From NCBI GenBank assembly GCA_958299035.1, contig CATQJL010000316.1, forward strand, positions 35,157,441-35,221,440: a DNA stretch of 64,000 bases, in the 5' to 3' direction. A program made the translations under genes and the position numbers. This document shows, piece by piece, positions 27,001-39,298 of the stretch. This stretch comes from Cylicocyclus nassatus (taxonomy: Eukaryota; Nematoda; Chromadorea; Rhabditida; Strongylidae). Position 1 is the first letter of the stretch; the number at the start of each line of letters is the position of its first letter. Below the pieces are notes generated by a model. The model did not search any database. It was not told where the DNA came from and saw only the letters and a program-made list of their open reading frames with translations.

Positions 27001-30000
27001 ATAAGGGATGCAAAGAAACTTAGTCCCAGCTTACCAAAACTATGAAAATCATCCACAATATCATTAGCCTCGCGATCGTGCGCCAATAAATCTTGGAAAA
27101 TCTGCAAACTCATCCTAAGTATGGAAAAAGATGTTTCCTCCCCATTACCTTCACTCTCTGCATAAAGGGCACCACAAATGGAATCGAACGGATAATACTC
27201 AAATTTCTCATATCTGCACTAGTGGCAGGCAAATCATGCGAAGGACCAGCCTCATCTTCACTATCGCTGCTGCTGTCACTTCTAAAACACATAGCAGATA
27301 ACATGTAAGACTAACTGACAAAGGAAAAAAAAATGAACTTACCCCAATTTTGGTCTACCATGCAAGAATCGCACAAAACTAAATGGTGTAAACATCCGCT
27401 GTTGTGCTTCCGTTGCGAATCCACGTCGTTTTGGAGGCAAAAACGATCTCCTTGTGACAACAACCTAAAATGAAATGAAAACTTTAGGAATGCCAGTGAA
27501 TAAGATTCCAGTAGCACCTGTCGCTGATGATTACTCCAGAATTCATGGGGCAGGAAGTGCACACGCGAGTCCTTCGCGTAGAGGGACTGCAGAGTGCTAA
27601 TGACAGTCTCGTATAAGGTCGACCACTACAACGAGATTGCCATGGCATACAGTTCAAACTTCAGAAAGAAAAACAAGGAAAATTGCGCATGATCTAGAGA
27701 AGTCAAAAAATTCAAAACAGATGCAAATAATCGAAAAAGAAGCAAAACAAAAAACATTTAACGAAAATTAAAGCTGAAAATACCTTAGCTGCATCGCGAT
27801 TTCTCTCTTCGGCTGCTTTAGCGGTGATGAAAAAGTCCTCGGGGAATGCGAGATCTATCAGGCCCAGGCCGACATCCCTGAAAGAGTTGAATAGCGACCA
27901 GCATTACATCACCGAAAAACATTTTTATATGTCATCAAATCAGAGTGAATATAATTTGACACAGAAAAAAAATGGACTGCAACTTGCTATAGGTTTCAAG
28001 ATAAAACGGCATCTAAGATGGACTACAACTAAAGAACACCGCTTCTCAAAAATGAGCAATTTTTGCGGTAGAAAAGTTATAACAGTGGCTCTTGAGGAAG
28101 AACTTATCAAAGACTGCTAATGCGAACCTGATCACTGTGATAAATTCCGTAAGCTTTTCGTTGCTGAAAATGATGTACGGATTTCCCGCAACAAAATCAG
28201 CATCGTCGATAGAGGTTATGTAGGCTACAAGACAACCACAAAACAGCGAGAATGTCTGAGTTAGCTTGTCCCTCGATACATCATCCAAAGAATGTCCTAA
28301 ACAGCAGTCAATTATTATTCTCCCAAAAAAAAAACGAAAGGCAACGCCAAAAATAAACGTACCCATTTTGAGCAGATCTATGTTATTCGCCAATCGTCCA
28401 GATTCAGAACGAGATTGCAGACCCATGAGTAATTGCCATAACCTATATGAGATGTGCTTACCAAGCATGACTCATAACACCATAATTCATACCTGTTCAT
28501 ACAAGCAGCCGAATTTGACAACAACATCAGAGTATCCGAATTTCGGATCTGCTTCTCAAAAGCTATTAAAGACCAAATGTTTTCATCATTCGGAGATTGT
28601 ACTGAAATAACATCGTAACGAAGTTGAATCACACTGACATCTATCGTTCTTACCTGCATTTTTGCATAACGCAGAAAAAGCGGGCGACTCGAAAGCAGCA
28701 TTGATTGACGAAAGCATAAATGCTTGAGCCTTAAAAAATATGAGCAAAATTTGTAAGAATGACTGTTGATGAAGTTGAAAATTGCGAAAATTCATCGATA
28801 GACAGAAATGACAAAAAAATTGCAAAATACTTACCTCTTGATCAGGTATCCGTGGAAGCTTGCCTTTGGCTTCCAACTGATGCATAGCCTGCTTGTACCT
28901 AGCACATTGCGACAGTAGTAGAAATTTGTCTTCATTGGATACTTAAAACATTTAATTTTAAAAGGATTACACCCTCTTCCGACGACTAAAGTACTGTAGT
29001 AAAACTGGTCCTCTCCAGATGACACTAAAAACTTACTTACCTTCTGTATGCTCACATATTCCCAACAGTAACGCTAGAATGTAAGTAGAAGTTACTCCAG
29101 CTGGTATCGTGTCCGCTCCAGGATTGTTGAAAACTTCTAATGCTTCGCGAAGCGAGATTCTATTGACAAAACTTTCATCTAGCTGCGCCAACTCGAGTCT
29201 TACCTCGATGTTCCCAGTAAGCGGCAAAAGAATGGAATTATCAACGAAATCATTGCATCCGGGTGAGAATTCGTACAAATGGATCGTATAAGATAGCGAA
29301 TGATAGCGATTCTAAGCGGATATATTATGGATAGGCTCAGAACATTGGCAGCATATTCTTTACCTTTGCTTTCCTGCAACCTTCATGACCGGTAGCACCA
29401 GCTGCTCACAAAGTGACTCCAGTCGCGGTGACAACCGCGTTTCCATTACTATAGCCGCTCCATCTCTCTCTGGTGCATTTTTTGCTACCAGATCAAGCAT
29501 ACAGTCGAAATAGTGCAACTGAATCGCGAAACATAACTACGACAATAAATTGAGTAAAAATATCCCCACCTTAGCCAGATACGAGCAATCACTGGAATCA
29601 AGAAAAGTTTCCAAAAACCTGAAAATTGTGCGTAATTCAAATGAGAAAGACGTTTTCATGGTTTTTGAGTAGAACACGATCTTACTGTCAGTCTAGAATG
29701 AGTGCAAAGCGATTACCTGACAGGCATAACAAAATTGGTGTCCTTTTCAGCATGAGATAGGTACTTCAAAAGGCACTTGTAAAATACCAATCGACTTTGT
29801 GTTGCGACGAGTTCAGCTTCACCTTTGCTCGCACGATGCAATCCCAGAGCAGCAGAGCACAGCATAACCTAACATCGTTTGACAATAATTAGGAGCAACT
29901 TATAAGAGAAATGGCATCAGAAGAGAAAAACAGATCCGCTAATTAAAGCATTGGGACAGGCGTTTTTGCATGCATGCATGTATGCACGAACTCACCAGTC

Positions 30001-30558
30001 TCCCATCGTCTTCAGGATAACGATAAAACATATTCATTCTCATTACTTGAAGATTCAGTGCCTAAAAATGGAAAACCAAATCGTCTTAAGACATCAGTGA
30101 CAAAGCCACAAAACATACCTCTTTCGTTGTTGGCCGTCCAATTTCATCAAACTCTTCTCGAAGCTGCTGTCCTATTTTATCCCGAGCTCTGTGGGCACGC
30201 CAAGTTCGTTGTATAACTATAGCAGCTTTCTGCTGTTTGTGATCTGCAAAGTAAACTTAGGAAAGCTGCAAAGACGTATACAGCTGTCTTATGTGCGTAA
30301 TATTTAAAAGCATTCAACCAGAAAAAAAACCAAAGATAGATTAACAATAACAATAGACTATTTACTAACCTATTGCCCGTGCCTTCCGCTGCGCTTGCAA
30401 CTCGCGTAAGAATCTTTCACGATCATTCTAAAAAAATTGAAACCATGGCGAATCAAACTTTGAAGGGAAAAACCTACAAATGTGTTGAGTACAGCTTCCT
30501 GTTTCTTGTTTCTCTTTATAGATCCATCAAAGTCGACTAGATTCAAGAATGATGACAT
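24029..30558 (-). CDS. etc-1: UBE3C-type HECT E3 ubiquitin ligase, 31 exons, 1030 aa
   Basis: HECT E3 of the UBE3C/Hul5 type, which moves ubiquitin from an E2 to its own cysteine and then to substrates; human UBE3C works with the proteasome. Exons: 30478-30558, 30370-30427, 30119-30243, 29996-30061, 29717-29868, 29570-29618, 29364-29518, 29204-29311, 29041-29159, 28835-28941, 28654-28729, 28493-28601, 28363-28442, 28128-28296, 27784-27877, 27518-27625, 27343-27464, 27149-27281, 27035-27101, 26887-26976, 26147-26234, 25999-26070, 25865-25952, 25581-25705, 25431-25524, 25195-25293, 24862-25027, 24728-24809, 24580-24652, 24213-24310, 24029-24068. All phases agree and the total is divisible by three. 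An IQ motif (IVIQRTWRAHRAR, about residues 55-67), IDGGGIFREF (about 712), CSRPPIEGF and catalytic Cys about 998 in LPTSATCMNL are present, and the chain ends GFELS. Human UBE3C is 1083 aa. The start at 30558 lies one base after a TCTAG acceptor. The last intron uses GC-AG. The 26235-26886 intron holds a decayed foldback. A few weak acceptors (24810, 29160) are inferred from frame. The symbol is by C. elegans ortholog. Confidence 0.93.
26476..26735. mobile_element. decayed foldback inside the HECT ligase intron
   Basis: AAAGGCAGTGTCCGGGAGAA on the left pairs imperfectly with the inverse of AAAGGTAGTGTTCGGGC on the right. Inner arms share the GCGATTTTCTCG and CAGAAGCAAAATATT blocks. It belongs to the AAGGCACCGTCC family (50968, 22826, 52975). 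The insertion is entirely intronic, between exons 20 and 21, so the coding sequence is intact. Confidence 0.65.
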
Positions 30559-31026
30559 GCTAGATATGACAAGCAATTAGTGTTGATTAAACATGAACAA
30601 CATTCCCACTACAGAGAATATCAGGCGACAGGTAAGGCTCTGGCTAGCAGGTTATTGCCATCTTTCTAAGCCCATATAAAAAGAAATGTTGTCGTTTCAT
30701 ATTCTTTATTCTGTTCAAAAGTGAGAATGGCAATTTATAGTGCCAAGTCTGCCATCCACGGTGCATGCTTTCTATCCATACCCCCAACGTAAAATGATAA
30801 ATGATATTTTCAGTGATTGAAACACTTTGCTTTCTTTCACGACATAGGATTTATATTTTCATTCAATAATTATTATAACAATCTTATACCCAAGTCATTT
30901 TGGGTTGCATAAACTTATAACAAGCATAATTAACAGACTTACAATAACAGGAAGAAAAACAACTGTATGCTGAAAATGTGACAAGACACCCATTTAATTT
31001 AAGATACAAAGAAACATGACTATCGC
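30559..31026 (-). promoter_or_regulatory. intercistronic region with polyadenylation and trans-splice signals
   Basis: Between the eIF2B epsilon stop and the ligase start the minus strand carries AATAAA (30705-30710), followed by the U-rich run TTTCTTTTTATAT. About 145 bases after the signal, TCATATCTAG lies directly before C-ATG. This order matches nematode operon junctions, where an upstream 3' end precedes SL trans-splicing of the next message. Whether SL1 or SL2 is used cannot be told from DNA. Confidence 0.6.
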
Positions 31027-34000
31027 TCATTCTGCATCGCTCTCGTCCTCATCACTATCTTGCTGTAACCAATCCACGATCGGTTTCATTATTCGCTTCA
31101 GCTCAGATTTCTGTAATAATCCAAGTTAGCTTTCTCATCGCTATGTGAATGTGGCCATCTAAATATGGACATTAATTGAATGCGAGAACGGCTCCTGACC
31201 TCATCAATTGTCGCTGCCCACTCCAAAATAGCTTCCTCTTCCAAGATGTCCAGATCGTTATACAAGAAATGAACAAGTCGGGCTACAATCGGGCCAAACT
31301 CATTGGGATTATCTTTATATCTATCCTGCAACATTTTATGAGTTTGATGAATGAAGGAGTGCATTGATAATGCCAAAAGTAACAATTACCTCAACAGCCA
31401 ACAGAAGCTGCACTTGGCTTTTCTTCGGCTTATAGTAATTGGTGAACAAGAGGACCCATTTACTACACAACTGTAAAAAAATAGATAGTACAAAAATTGC
31501 AAGAAGCTACAATGAACAGACCTCTTTCAAACTCGGCCAGCTTTCATTTCCAGGTAAACCTAGGAAAGCAGAAAACACGTACTTTGCCACATCGTCCATA
31601 GATATATTGTAAGCGAGCTTAGATGAGTTTATTTCCAAAATAAGATTATGCATCTAAATGATATGAGAATGAGTATTAACTGAGTAAATCTCAGCTAGCA
31701 GATAAGGCATTATTACAAACGAAAACGAGCTTGCTATAGAAAGATGCAAACGATCACCTGTTGTTTACTGAATATAAAGCCATGTATTCTCTCCATGCTT
31801 TCAGCAACTTCTTCATAGAACTGCGCAGTTGCATCAAGTTCGACAGGTTCGGCATTCTCACTTTCAGTGCCAAGTTCGCTCAACTAGATCATAGACATTG
31901 ATGAGGAGGATTTTTACAAAAAAAAAAACGCAATCTATCGAAAAGGAGGAACAAAAGGTTGAAAATAGGCTAAACTTGAAGTGAGAAAATTGACATTTAC
32001 AGCAAAAAATGTAACTGATCTGCTAACTAATCAGATAAAAAAGAGGAAACGAAGAGAAGCGAAGGTAAAGAAGAGGTAGAACTATGGATTATTCGGAACA
32101 TACATTGTCTTCACCCATACTTCCGTTTCCAGAGTCTACCTTACGACCATTTATCGTCCAGAACGGCCCACCATTAGCTAGTGTCCAGATATGAACATCT
32201 GCAAAAAATATGACTGGGAACTCAATAAAATAAAATTTCTAAGTCGATGCAACAGTCGATGAACACTACCAAACAGGACCAAACCTTTTACGGTCTTGCA
32301 CTTTATTGTTTCGTCATAATCTTCATGGGGAGGGCTGGAGCACAGAGCGCAATTAGAGGGTATTTCCATGTCAGGTGGGTAAGACACCTACAGAGGCAAA
32401 GAATAAAAGGCCATTCTAACCGTTTTCGAGCTCAAAAAAGGTGGATAAATGCAATAACGTTGAACGCACCTCTGCTGAAATGACAGAATGCTTCTGAAGT
32501 TGTGTTCCATCTGGTATCCGTACCGCATTACCTAGCACAGACTCTTCAAGACGACAGTTCTCCCCAATCACGCAATTTTCTCCAATGATGCAGTTAACCA
32601 ATACAGTGTTGGCACCTCAAATGACTGCTTTCATAGAAAATACTTGAGATGGGTAAAGGCATTAGAGGAATATAAGAAAATTAAAAAGCGTAGTCACGAT
32701 AAAACAGAAAACAGACCTATGTGCGTGCCCCTTCCCACAGTAGTGCAGGTGATCACAGCTGACTCATGCACATCACATTTACAGCCGAAAGTCGTATTGA
32801 ATGCCCGCTTGCAAGCACTAAAAAAGCGATGTGGCATATGTGTGTACATGGAACAAGTGAAGGTTAACACTGCCGCACTCGAAATATTACACACCATCAA
32901 TGAAACCTGGCTTACCCCCATTAAAAGATTGTTCATGTCTGCAAACCATAATTTTTGCAAAAATGAACTGCAATTGGATTTGCTATTCTTTGCAAAACGT
33001 GATATCAAAAAATGTCATAGACCTATGTGCACTAAAACTAAATAGATTAGTCAACGTCAACGTCATTTTATTATAGGATGAATCTAGACGATGGCAAAAA
33101 ATGCTGGTAGGAAAAAATTTTCACAAGCACGGAACTTACTTGCTCACTAAGAAAAGAAAAACAAAATCGAGACAGTCAATTTAGTGAGTCACCATCAATA
33201 ACGACAAACCTCCCAACGGGTGACAGCCTGCCAAAATCCTGCTCGTCAACGGCTACGTATACATTTCCAGGCAAAGCGTTGAAGCCGCAGCAGTCATCGG
33301 AGGCCTAGAGCCGTCACAGAATGGGTATAAACTCAAATCGAGAAGACAAAAGTAGCAGAAAGAATCGTGTCTTACCATCTTATCTGGTACCAAAGGATAG
33401 AACCATCGTTCCATGAGCAGATTGCTAATAATAATTAACGAACAATAATCGCTGTAAAGGACTAATTAGCCATAACATACTGAAACACTGGCACATCAAA
33501 CTTACATAACACTGAGCGCAGCTTCTGATGGTGGAAGTATTTCAACGTGTATGTTTTGTAACAATATTTCTTCGTTAACCAAAATCTCTCTGATAACATC
33601 GTCGCGATGTTGAAAATCAAAATTGTCGCTAAACTGAGCTGATATGTTCAGAGAGCATATAGCAATGCCGCTGTCGACAATATCCCTGCGTATTACAGCG
33701 TCATCGACAAAATGAGGCTAAATAAATACTATTCTTGCCAAATTGAGAAAATCACCAAATTTACCTTATCAATATCTAGCTGAGTAGGATCTTCCTTTTT
33801 ATGATATATTTTCAACTTCTTCGTTGATTTTTCGATACCAATCACAGCATTTCTAGGCGTCTTCAGGTCCGAGTAGATCACAGTCATGACATTATTTTTG
33901 TTTTCGCTACGTCGTTGTCTGCAATCACATCGTTTGACATAAGCAAAATCGCTGCAGTATTCTCATTACATAGATGCGAAGGGTACGTCACAAACAGCTG

Positions 34001-34922
34001 GCACAACAAAGATGTAATCGTAAGGGAGAAAACAAAATTCAAAAAAAATTTCTTCTCGCAGATTGTAACGTGTTCGTCATCGCAGGCGAGGTTTTCATAT
34101 TCAGCAATTTAACTATGAAGTTTCCCATAAAAAGCAGTTACAAGAAAGTGAGGTCATACTTAACATTCCTTGACTGTTTTGTGCACTAATCGCTCGAAAT
34201 GTAAGCGAAAAAACAGAACACAGAAGGAATTCTATTTCCGACCTGTAGGCAGCTATTTGTGCTTTGAGAGTTGATGAAGTGAAAGTTGCCGGATTCGAAA
34301 TCAGTAAGAAATCACCTGTAAGGAAACAGTTCCAGGCATTCGGAGAAGAAACTATGTGAAACATACTGGTTAACAATCCTCGAGTATCCAACTCCCTCAA
34401 TGCATCACCAACACTCATCGAGTTTTTGCAGCGTATGAGTGACAGCGATTCGAAACAATGCTTCCATCGGCTAAAGTAAAAGAGAAATGATTGAAATATA
34501 CATGTGAGAGCGTACAGAACCGACTTCTCAACTTTCTCCATGAAATGTGCATTTTTTTGTGATACAATAAGCATGACTTTATGGACTTCGGTTCGCATAA
34601 TCCATGACAAAGTAAAATCTATTAGTGGCACATTGCATATCGGTTGCAGACACTAAACTATAAAAGTGATGAAAGATAAACTGTTTAGTTATTCTTCATT
34701 TTTAAGGACGCTTTCATCTTTATAGGATCAAACAAGCAAAAAATCGTGTATTCAATGCAGAAAAAATTTCGATAGTACCTTCTAGCAAAAAGTGATGATG
34801 CAAAAACTCACCCACGGTCCGGTGCCGGCTGAAAGAGGAGCAAATCTTGGATCATACGAATCCACAACTATGACACCAGTGAGCGGTTCGTTGTCCTTCT
34901 TTTGCTCACGTTTGGGAGGCAT
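31027..34922 (-). CDS. translation initiation factor eIF2B subunit epsilon, 17 exons, 642 aa
   Basis: Catalytic subunit of the guanine nucleotide exchange factor that recharges eIF2 with GTP in the cytoplasm. Exons: 34812-34922, 34516-34652, 34367-34470, 34243-34315, 33765-33918, 33506-33717, 33376-33424, 33210-33304, 32717-32817, 32470-32615, 32285-32387, 32104-32198, 31758-31883, 31522-31653, 31390-31470, 31200-31325, 31027-31110. All junction phases agree. The N-terminal nucleotidyltransferase-like domain (about 1-290) shows [27 protein letters not shown] and [10 protein letters not shown]. Left-handed beta-helix hexapeptides follow (about 315-395; [18 protein letters not shown]). The C-terminal W2/HEAT domain (about 500-642) has [13 protein letters not shown] and [18 protein letters not shown]. 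Human EIF2B5 is 721 aa. The start is the first ATG after an ATTATAG acceptor at about 34941. The exon 2 donor was chosen because it preserves alignment length with the family. Confidence 0.93.
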
Positions 34923-35027
34923 CGTCAAATCCCTCCGAGTCTATAATGCAGATTTTTTATGTAGCCAGAAACTTCTCAAAAGCAATCACAAAAGCAACAG
35001 AGGAACGTCGAATGTCAGTTAGCTTTC
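34923..35027 (-). promoter_or_regulatory. short intercistronic spacer upstream of eIF2B epsilon
   Basis: Only about 105 bases separate the stop of the upstream exons (35028-35030) from the eIF2B epsilon ATG. GCATTATAG at about 34941-34949 is a good splice acceptor with no coding exon between it and the ATG, as expected of a trans-splice site. The spacing matches the roughly 100-base gaps common inside nematode operons. Confidence 0.5.
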
Positions 35028-35322
35028 TCAGCGCGCTCTAAAGCCAATGCCCGTCGATTGCTGCACCACATCATTTAATCTACGCCTAAACAGAGCAGGC
35101 ATGCCATCTGTAGCATATATGCCGTTAGCATGGCGTTGCAACGGAGAACTTTGATGCGACGACGACACGGATGTACTATTTTTGTTCTAAAATCAAGACA
35201 CTCGCGAATGAGTTCGTGAACTCACGATTGGGTAGCAAAGTGCTTCTGTTCTACAGAGACAGTGTCTTACCAGAATCACGGGTTGTTTTCTGCGGCTCCT
35301 GGGCCTTCTCGTCACGTTGAGT
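35028..35322 (-). CDS. C-terminal exons of an unidentified gene (partial)
   Basis: Three exons chain in frame: 35271-35322, 35226-35245 (20 bases) and 35028-35186, ending at TGA. The encoded tail is polar and basic, rich in Ser and Gln (STSVSSSHQSSPLQRH), and ends with MPALFRRRLNDVVQQSTGIG plus FRAR. I do not recognise the family and found no exons farther upstream, where repeats begin. The support is donor and acceptor quality, phase agreement and the operon-like distance to eIF2B epsilon. The 20-base exon is the weakest link. Confidence 0.45.
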
Positions 35323-35609
35323 CTGAGATATATGGGCTTTGGACAGCGTGGAGAGGGTCAGATTTGAATGCGCCTCTGCTCGCGCGTACTCAGAGCGAGC
35401 AGGACACGAAATCTGATGGAAACTGGTTCAGGAGGCCAGCAAATGAGTCCTTTGTACCATCAAAATTGGTAACACAGAAAAACTATCCAAAGGCGTATAC
35501 CCAAACGTACAATGTGGAGACTGGTCGAAGGGCCCTAATCGTGCCATTGTCAAGTAGTAACAGCTATTTGAACTATTCACTTTAGTATGTTTTGCGCCAC
35601 AATCTCTCC

Positions 35610-36030
35610 TCCACCCTACTCAAAGGGGGAGACGGTCAAGAGGTGCGATTTCTCTGGCTGTCACCAACTTAAAGCCCATTTTTGCACTACACAAATCTTC
35701 AAAAAGTGCCAGAGAAAGTCGTTTAGCTTACTAGCTGTTCGAAGTTACCATTTACTGAGTTTCACGACTTTTGCTGCAAAAATGAGCGAAATGTTCGCGA
35801 AATTGCCATTATTTGCATTTTCATGGGTTTTTGACCTCTAATGTTTCTGTTTTGGATCTTTCTTGAGATGATAAGATCAGACAGCTCATGCCACGATCTT
35901 CTATAACTTCTCAGAAATTTGAAAGACCCCTAGAACATTATTAAACATTTGAAAGGTGCAATTTGATGTCCAGCTGGCAATAAAAATCGCGCCTCTTGAC
36001 ATACACCCACTCAAAGGTACAGATTTTGGG
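35610..36030. mobile_element. inverted-repeat element, CGGTCAAGAGGTGCGATTT family
   Basis: ACTCAAAGG with GTCAAGAGGTGCGATTTCTC at the left is mirrored by AAAAATCGCGCCTCTTGAC and CACTCAAAGG at the right. The interior TTTTCATGGGTTTTTGACC block recurs in opposite orientation at 42210-42450, where a second, incomplete copy lies. The ends are approximate. Confidence 0.55.
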
Positions 36031-36183
36031 ATAGGGGACTCCTCCAGTTTGATCCCACCTTCGCTGGCAACTGGTCCTTTTGCAACATTATTGCATGTCG
36101 TTGCAGGCAGGACCAGTTGTCCGCGAAGGCGGTTCAAACTGGTGGAGTTCGTTCCCCTACCCCAGATTCCGTCCTGGGTGTAC
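36001..36183. repeat. hairpin foldback, about 85-bp arms
   Basis: CTCCAGTTTGATCCCACCTT, CGCTGGCAACTGGTCC and TTGCAAC fold onto GTTGCAGG, GGACCAGTTGTCCGCG and CGGTTCAAACTGGTGGAG, around a short loop near 36090. The flanks TACACCCA and TGGGTGTA pair as well. It adjoins the right end of the preceding element. Confidence 0.7.
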
Positions 36184-36410
36184 GGTAATGGGCGATAATT
36201 CAGAGTGAGTCGGTCACGAATGAACCTACCTATATGAGCTGTAGATCCCAATCAGTTCAATCATCTACCCATATGAAAACTCGGAGTAGTAAGACCTGAT
36301 AATGAACAATAACTCCTTAGTCGTCACGAGAAAAATTCCGAGGAAGAGGGGGGGGGGGGGTTGAGGGTGACAAGCGCTCCAAATAACCTGTTTGGAATGC
36401 CTTTCAAGTA

Positions 36411-37505
36411 TTAGGTTGGTCCAAAAGTTCTATCGCAACTTTTTCAAAAAATCATAACTTCTTCCTAACACGATGTTTTTGCGTAAAACCTTGTTAAAAA
36501 GAGCAATTCATGCACTTTCCAATACTACCTTGGTTGCTATCTACTAACAAGGGAAGGATAGTTGGATGCCGCGGCCATTCCTAATGATTTGTACAACAAA
36601 AAATGCGCCTTCGAATGCAGATTCTGAATCTGTGCTCGAAATCTGCGAAACGATCTTTTGAAGAAAGTTATGAACTTTATTTTATTATTATTTTATTTAT
36701 TTAGACTATCTGGATCATACCCAGCATTTGATAAGGAAAGAAAATTTTTTATTGATGATTTTGACCCTCCGCAGGAACGCAATTTTTTTAATGAAAAAAA
36801 AAATCATAACTCCATTCAGACTATCGTTTCGCAAATATGGAAGACAGTCTACGAACCAGTATTCAAAAGCGCATTTTTTGGTATACAAATCATTATGATT
36901 GGCTACGGCATCCAAGTATCCTTCCCCTGTAAGCTCTGAAGCAAAGATAAAATTGGAAAAAGGAAATCACTTCTCGGAATTTTTAAGCAAGCCCGTTGAG
37001 AAATCCAAAACTGTGCCATAAGATCCAAAACAGCCACTATTCTAGACTTTTTCACCTACTCTCTCCAGCTCCAGCTTCGCGCTGATCGAGCTGTTCCCTT
37101 GAAAGTTATGATTTTTTGCAGCAAATGTCAAAAAATCAATTTTCTTAAGAAAGTGATTTTGTTAGCATTTTTTCTCGAAAATCATAACTTTTTTAAGAAG
37201 AGCTCGATTAGTGCGAATTTTGCTCATATAGAAAGAGAAGATCAGAAAAACCAGGTTAGAGTCTTGTTTGGATTTTATGGCACAGTTTTAGATTTTTTTA
37301 ACGGGCTTGCTCCAAAGTTCCGAACTTGAATTGAATTCCTTTTCCCAATTTTATCTCTACATTCAGAGCTCAGTAGATAGCAGCCAGTAGTTTTAGAAAA
37401 TGCATGAATTGCTCTGTACGATAAAACTTTTGCCATGCAAAAACATCGTAATAAGAAGAGGTTACGATATTTTGAAGATGCGACAGAACTTGCGGACCAA
37501 CCTAA
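36411..37505. mobile_element. palindromic mariner-type element interrupted by a nested insertion
   Basis: Ends TTAGGTTGGTCCAAAAGTTC and the inverse of TTAGGTTGGTCCGCAAGTTC are flanked by TA (36409-36410, 37506-37507). The symmetry centre lies near 37144 at TTCTTAAGAA, as in the element at 5765, and the AAAATCATAACTT and GCTGATCGAGCT landmarks are shared. The left arm is about 373 bp longer than the right because it holds the insertion at 36548-36929. Without that, both arms are about 360 bp. Confidence 0.83.
36548..36929. mobile_element. nested PIF/Harbinger-type MITE with TAA target duplication
   Basis: CAAGGGAAGGATAGTTGG at the left is mirrored by CCAAGTATCCTTCCCCTG at the right, with TAA on both sides (36545-36547, 36930-36932). 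The uninterrupted opposite arm of the host palindrome shows the empty site (CTACTGAGCTCTG against CTAC-TAA-GCTCTG). A 3-bp TAA or TWA duplication is typical of PIF/Harbinger. A longer relative lies at 55973-56443. Confidence 0.8.
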
Positions 37506-37507
37506 TA

Positions 37508-39298
37508 TTTGCGGACTCACATAAAGATATCTTACAAAATCGATACGAATCTTGCAACTTCGAAAATTTCCATTCCCAAGCAAAAATCTGCGATTTAAAG
37601 GCTTTCAACTGTATCAACTTTTCATATACATTAACTCACTTCCTGATAGGAAAAAGGGAAAACAAAGAAGATTACCTTCTCCGTATATACTACACGGTGC
37701 ACATTCCCCAACAAGCGCCATTTCTTGCCCATCGCAAAATGAAAAATACTTGAAAAGGTAAAATGCCAGGTCGTTCCTTTTGACAGGTGGAATCTTGTCC
37801 AAACATGCAACATGAATGGCCTACATGAGTTATAGAATTGTGCAAAAGATGTTCTTGTTTGTAAATATTTTGTCAAAACATCAGAATCTGAATAGCGTTC
37901 CCTCCTCCCTCCTCCTCTTTTTGATTTCAGTGTCGTAAGCCTGTCAAAGTCTTCAAAAACTTTCAAGAAACTCTTCGGAGGCTTGGATAACCCGCTTCTC
38001 TCATCTAGGAAATTTCTTCCCCTCCCCAAAAAATTTTCTTGGACTGCCAGTGTAGTAGTTATCAAAACCCCTGGTTAGTTGTTGAGCAGCACACTGTTCT
38101 ACTGCTTATTCTTATTAGATAACTTCCAAAGAACTTCCAAAGAAAGAATGCTGCCCTCTTGGCGGCATCAGTAAAAGGGCATATACTGGGAGAGAGCACT
38201 CGTATAGTAGGTAGTTCTAGTTTTGCTCCTGCGGCAGCGTGCCAGCGCCCACATGACCGCCCCATTGATTAAATCGGCACGATGCTGGCACGACAACGCT
38301 GTACACAGCCACTAGGCAAACTAGTCGGTAGTTCAATAGTTACGAGGAAGGTCAGCAAAATTACAAAGCTCTAGAGAAAGGAATGTACCGGAAATGTTCT
38401 AATTTACCTTAACTGATTATTACATTCTTCCAAAGGTTTCAGCGTTTTCCTTTTGTTGTCGCTTGCTAATAAGCGCTTAGTTTACGGTAAAGTTTCTTTG
38501 CCAACATAGAGGGCTATTCCTGCCCTGCAAGAACAATGCTTCGTTTTTAAACCAATTCTGACGCCTTTTATTCTATGGTTTCTTTTTTGTGTAACAGAAT
38601 TGGCAATTCACGGCATCTGCTGCATTTTGTCCCTAAGGTCATAAATTTTTTTTTGCTTCAAATCTGCTTAGAGAATAGGTGGAGAAGCTTGTAACAAGCA
38701 AGGCCGATATATTTAAAATGGCGCAGTACGCTATTATGCTGCTCTGTTGTCCGTTTCTATTGTTCCGTTTCCTACTATCGCTCGAATTTCGTGTTCTTTC
38801 GCATCACGATGTTTCGGTCCCGTTGTCGGGTTTTATTAGTGAATAGCTTCGTCTGATGGTACAAATGGCTGAATTATAGGCTGTTGTCGGCCATCTCCTG
38901 CTTTTCTAAAATTTTTATAACGTACAAATTCTTTGGTCTTTTCTCAAAAACAACTACACAGATTTATCCATTTATTTGCAAAATTCACAAAAAGTGCGCA
39001 CAAGTAAGTGTATTACAATACGACATTAGCAAAATGAGAGCACAAAGATAAAAGGCGCTAACAAATACAGAGAGGCATTGAGTCTGTAGAAATCTACCTA
39101 AATCAAGTCTCAAATTCAGATAAATTCTCAATTCTCAAATACACGGGTATTGCTTGTTCGTAGAATATGAGACTGAAGATGTAGTCACCATCTTGGTCCC
39201 CGAAGAAGCGAAATGCTGAAAGTTAGCATAAATTGCATTCTGTTGACTGGGGACAATGCAAATTGAATGTTTCCGAGGGTATGAGGTGTCCAGTAATT
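37508..39298. other. intergenic, no gene recognised
   Basis: Apart from a tandem AACTTCCAAAGA at about 38125, I see no repeat, domain-bearing frame or RNA gene in this stretch. Confidence 0.4.

Noticed and set aside
33130..33152. 7-base micro-exon (TGAGCAA) in the eIF2B epsilon gene
   Set aside because: It has good splice signals, but using it breaks the frame with the next exon. Joining exon 8 directly to 32817 keeps frame.
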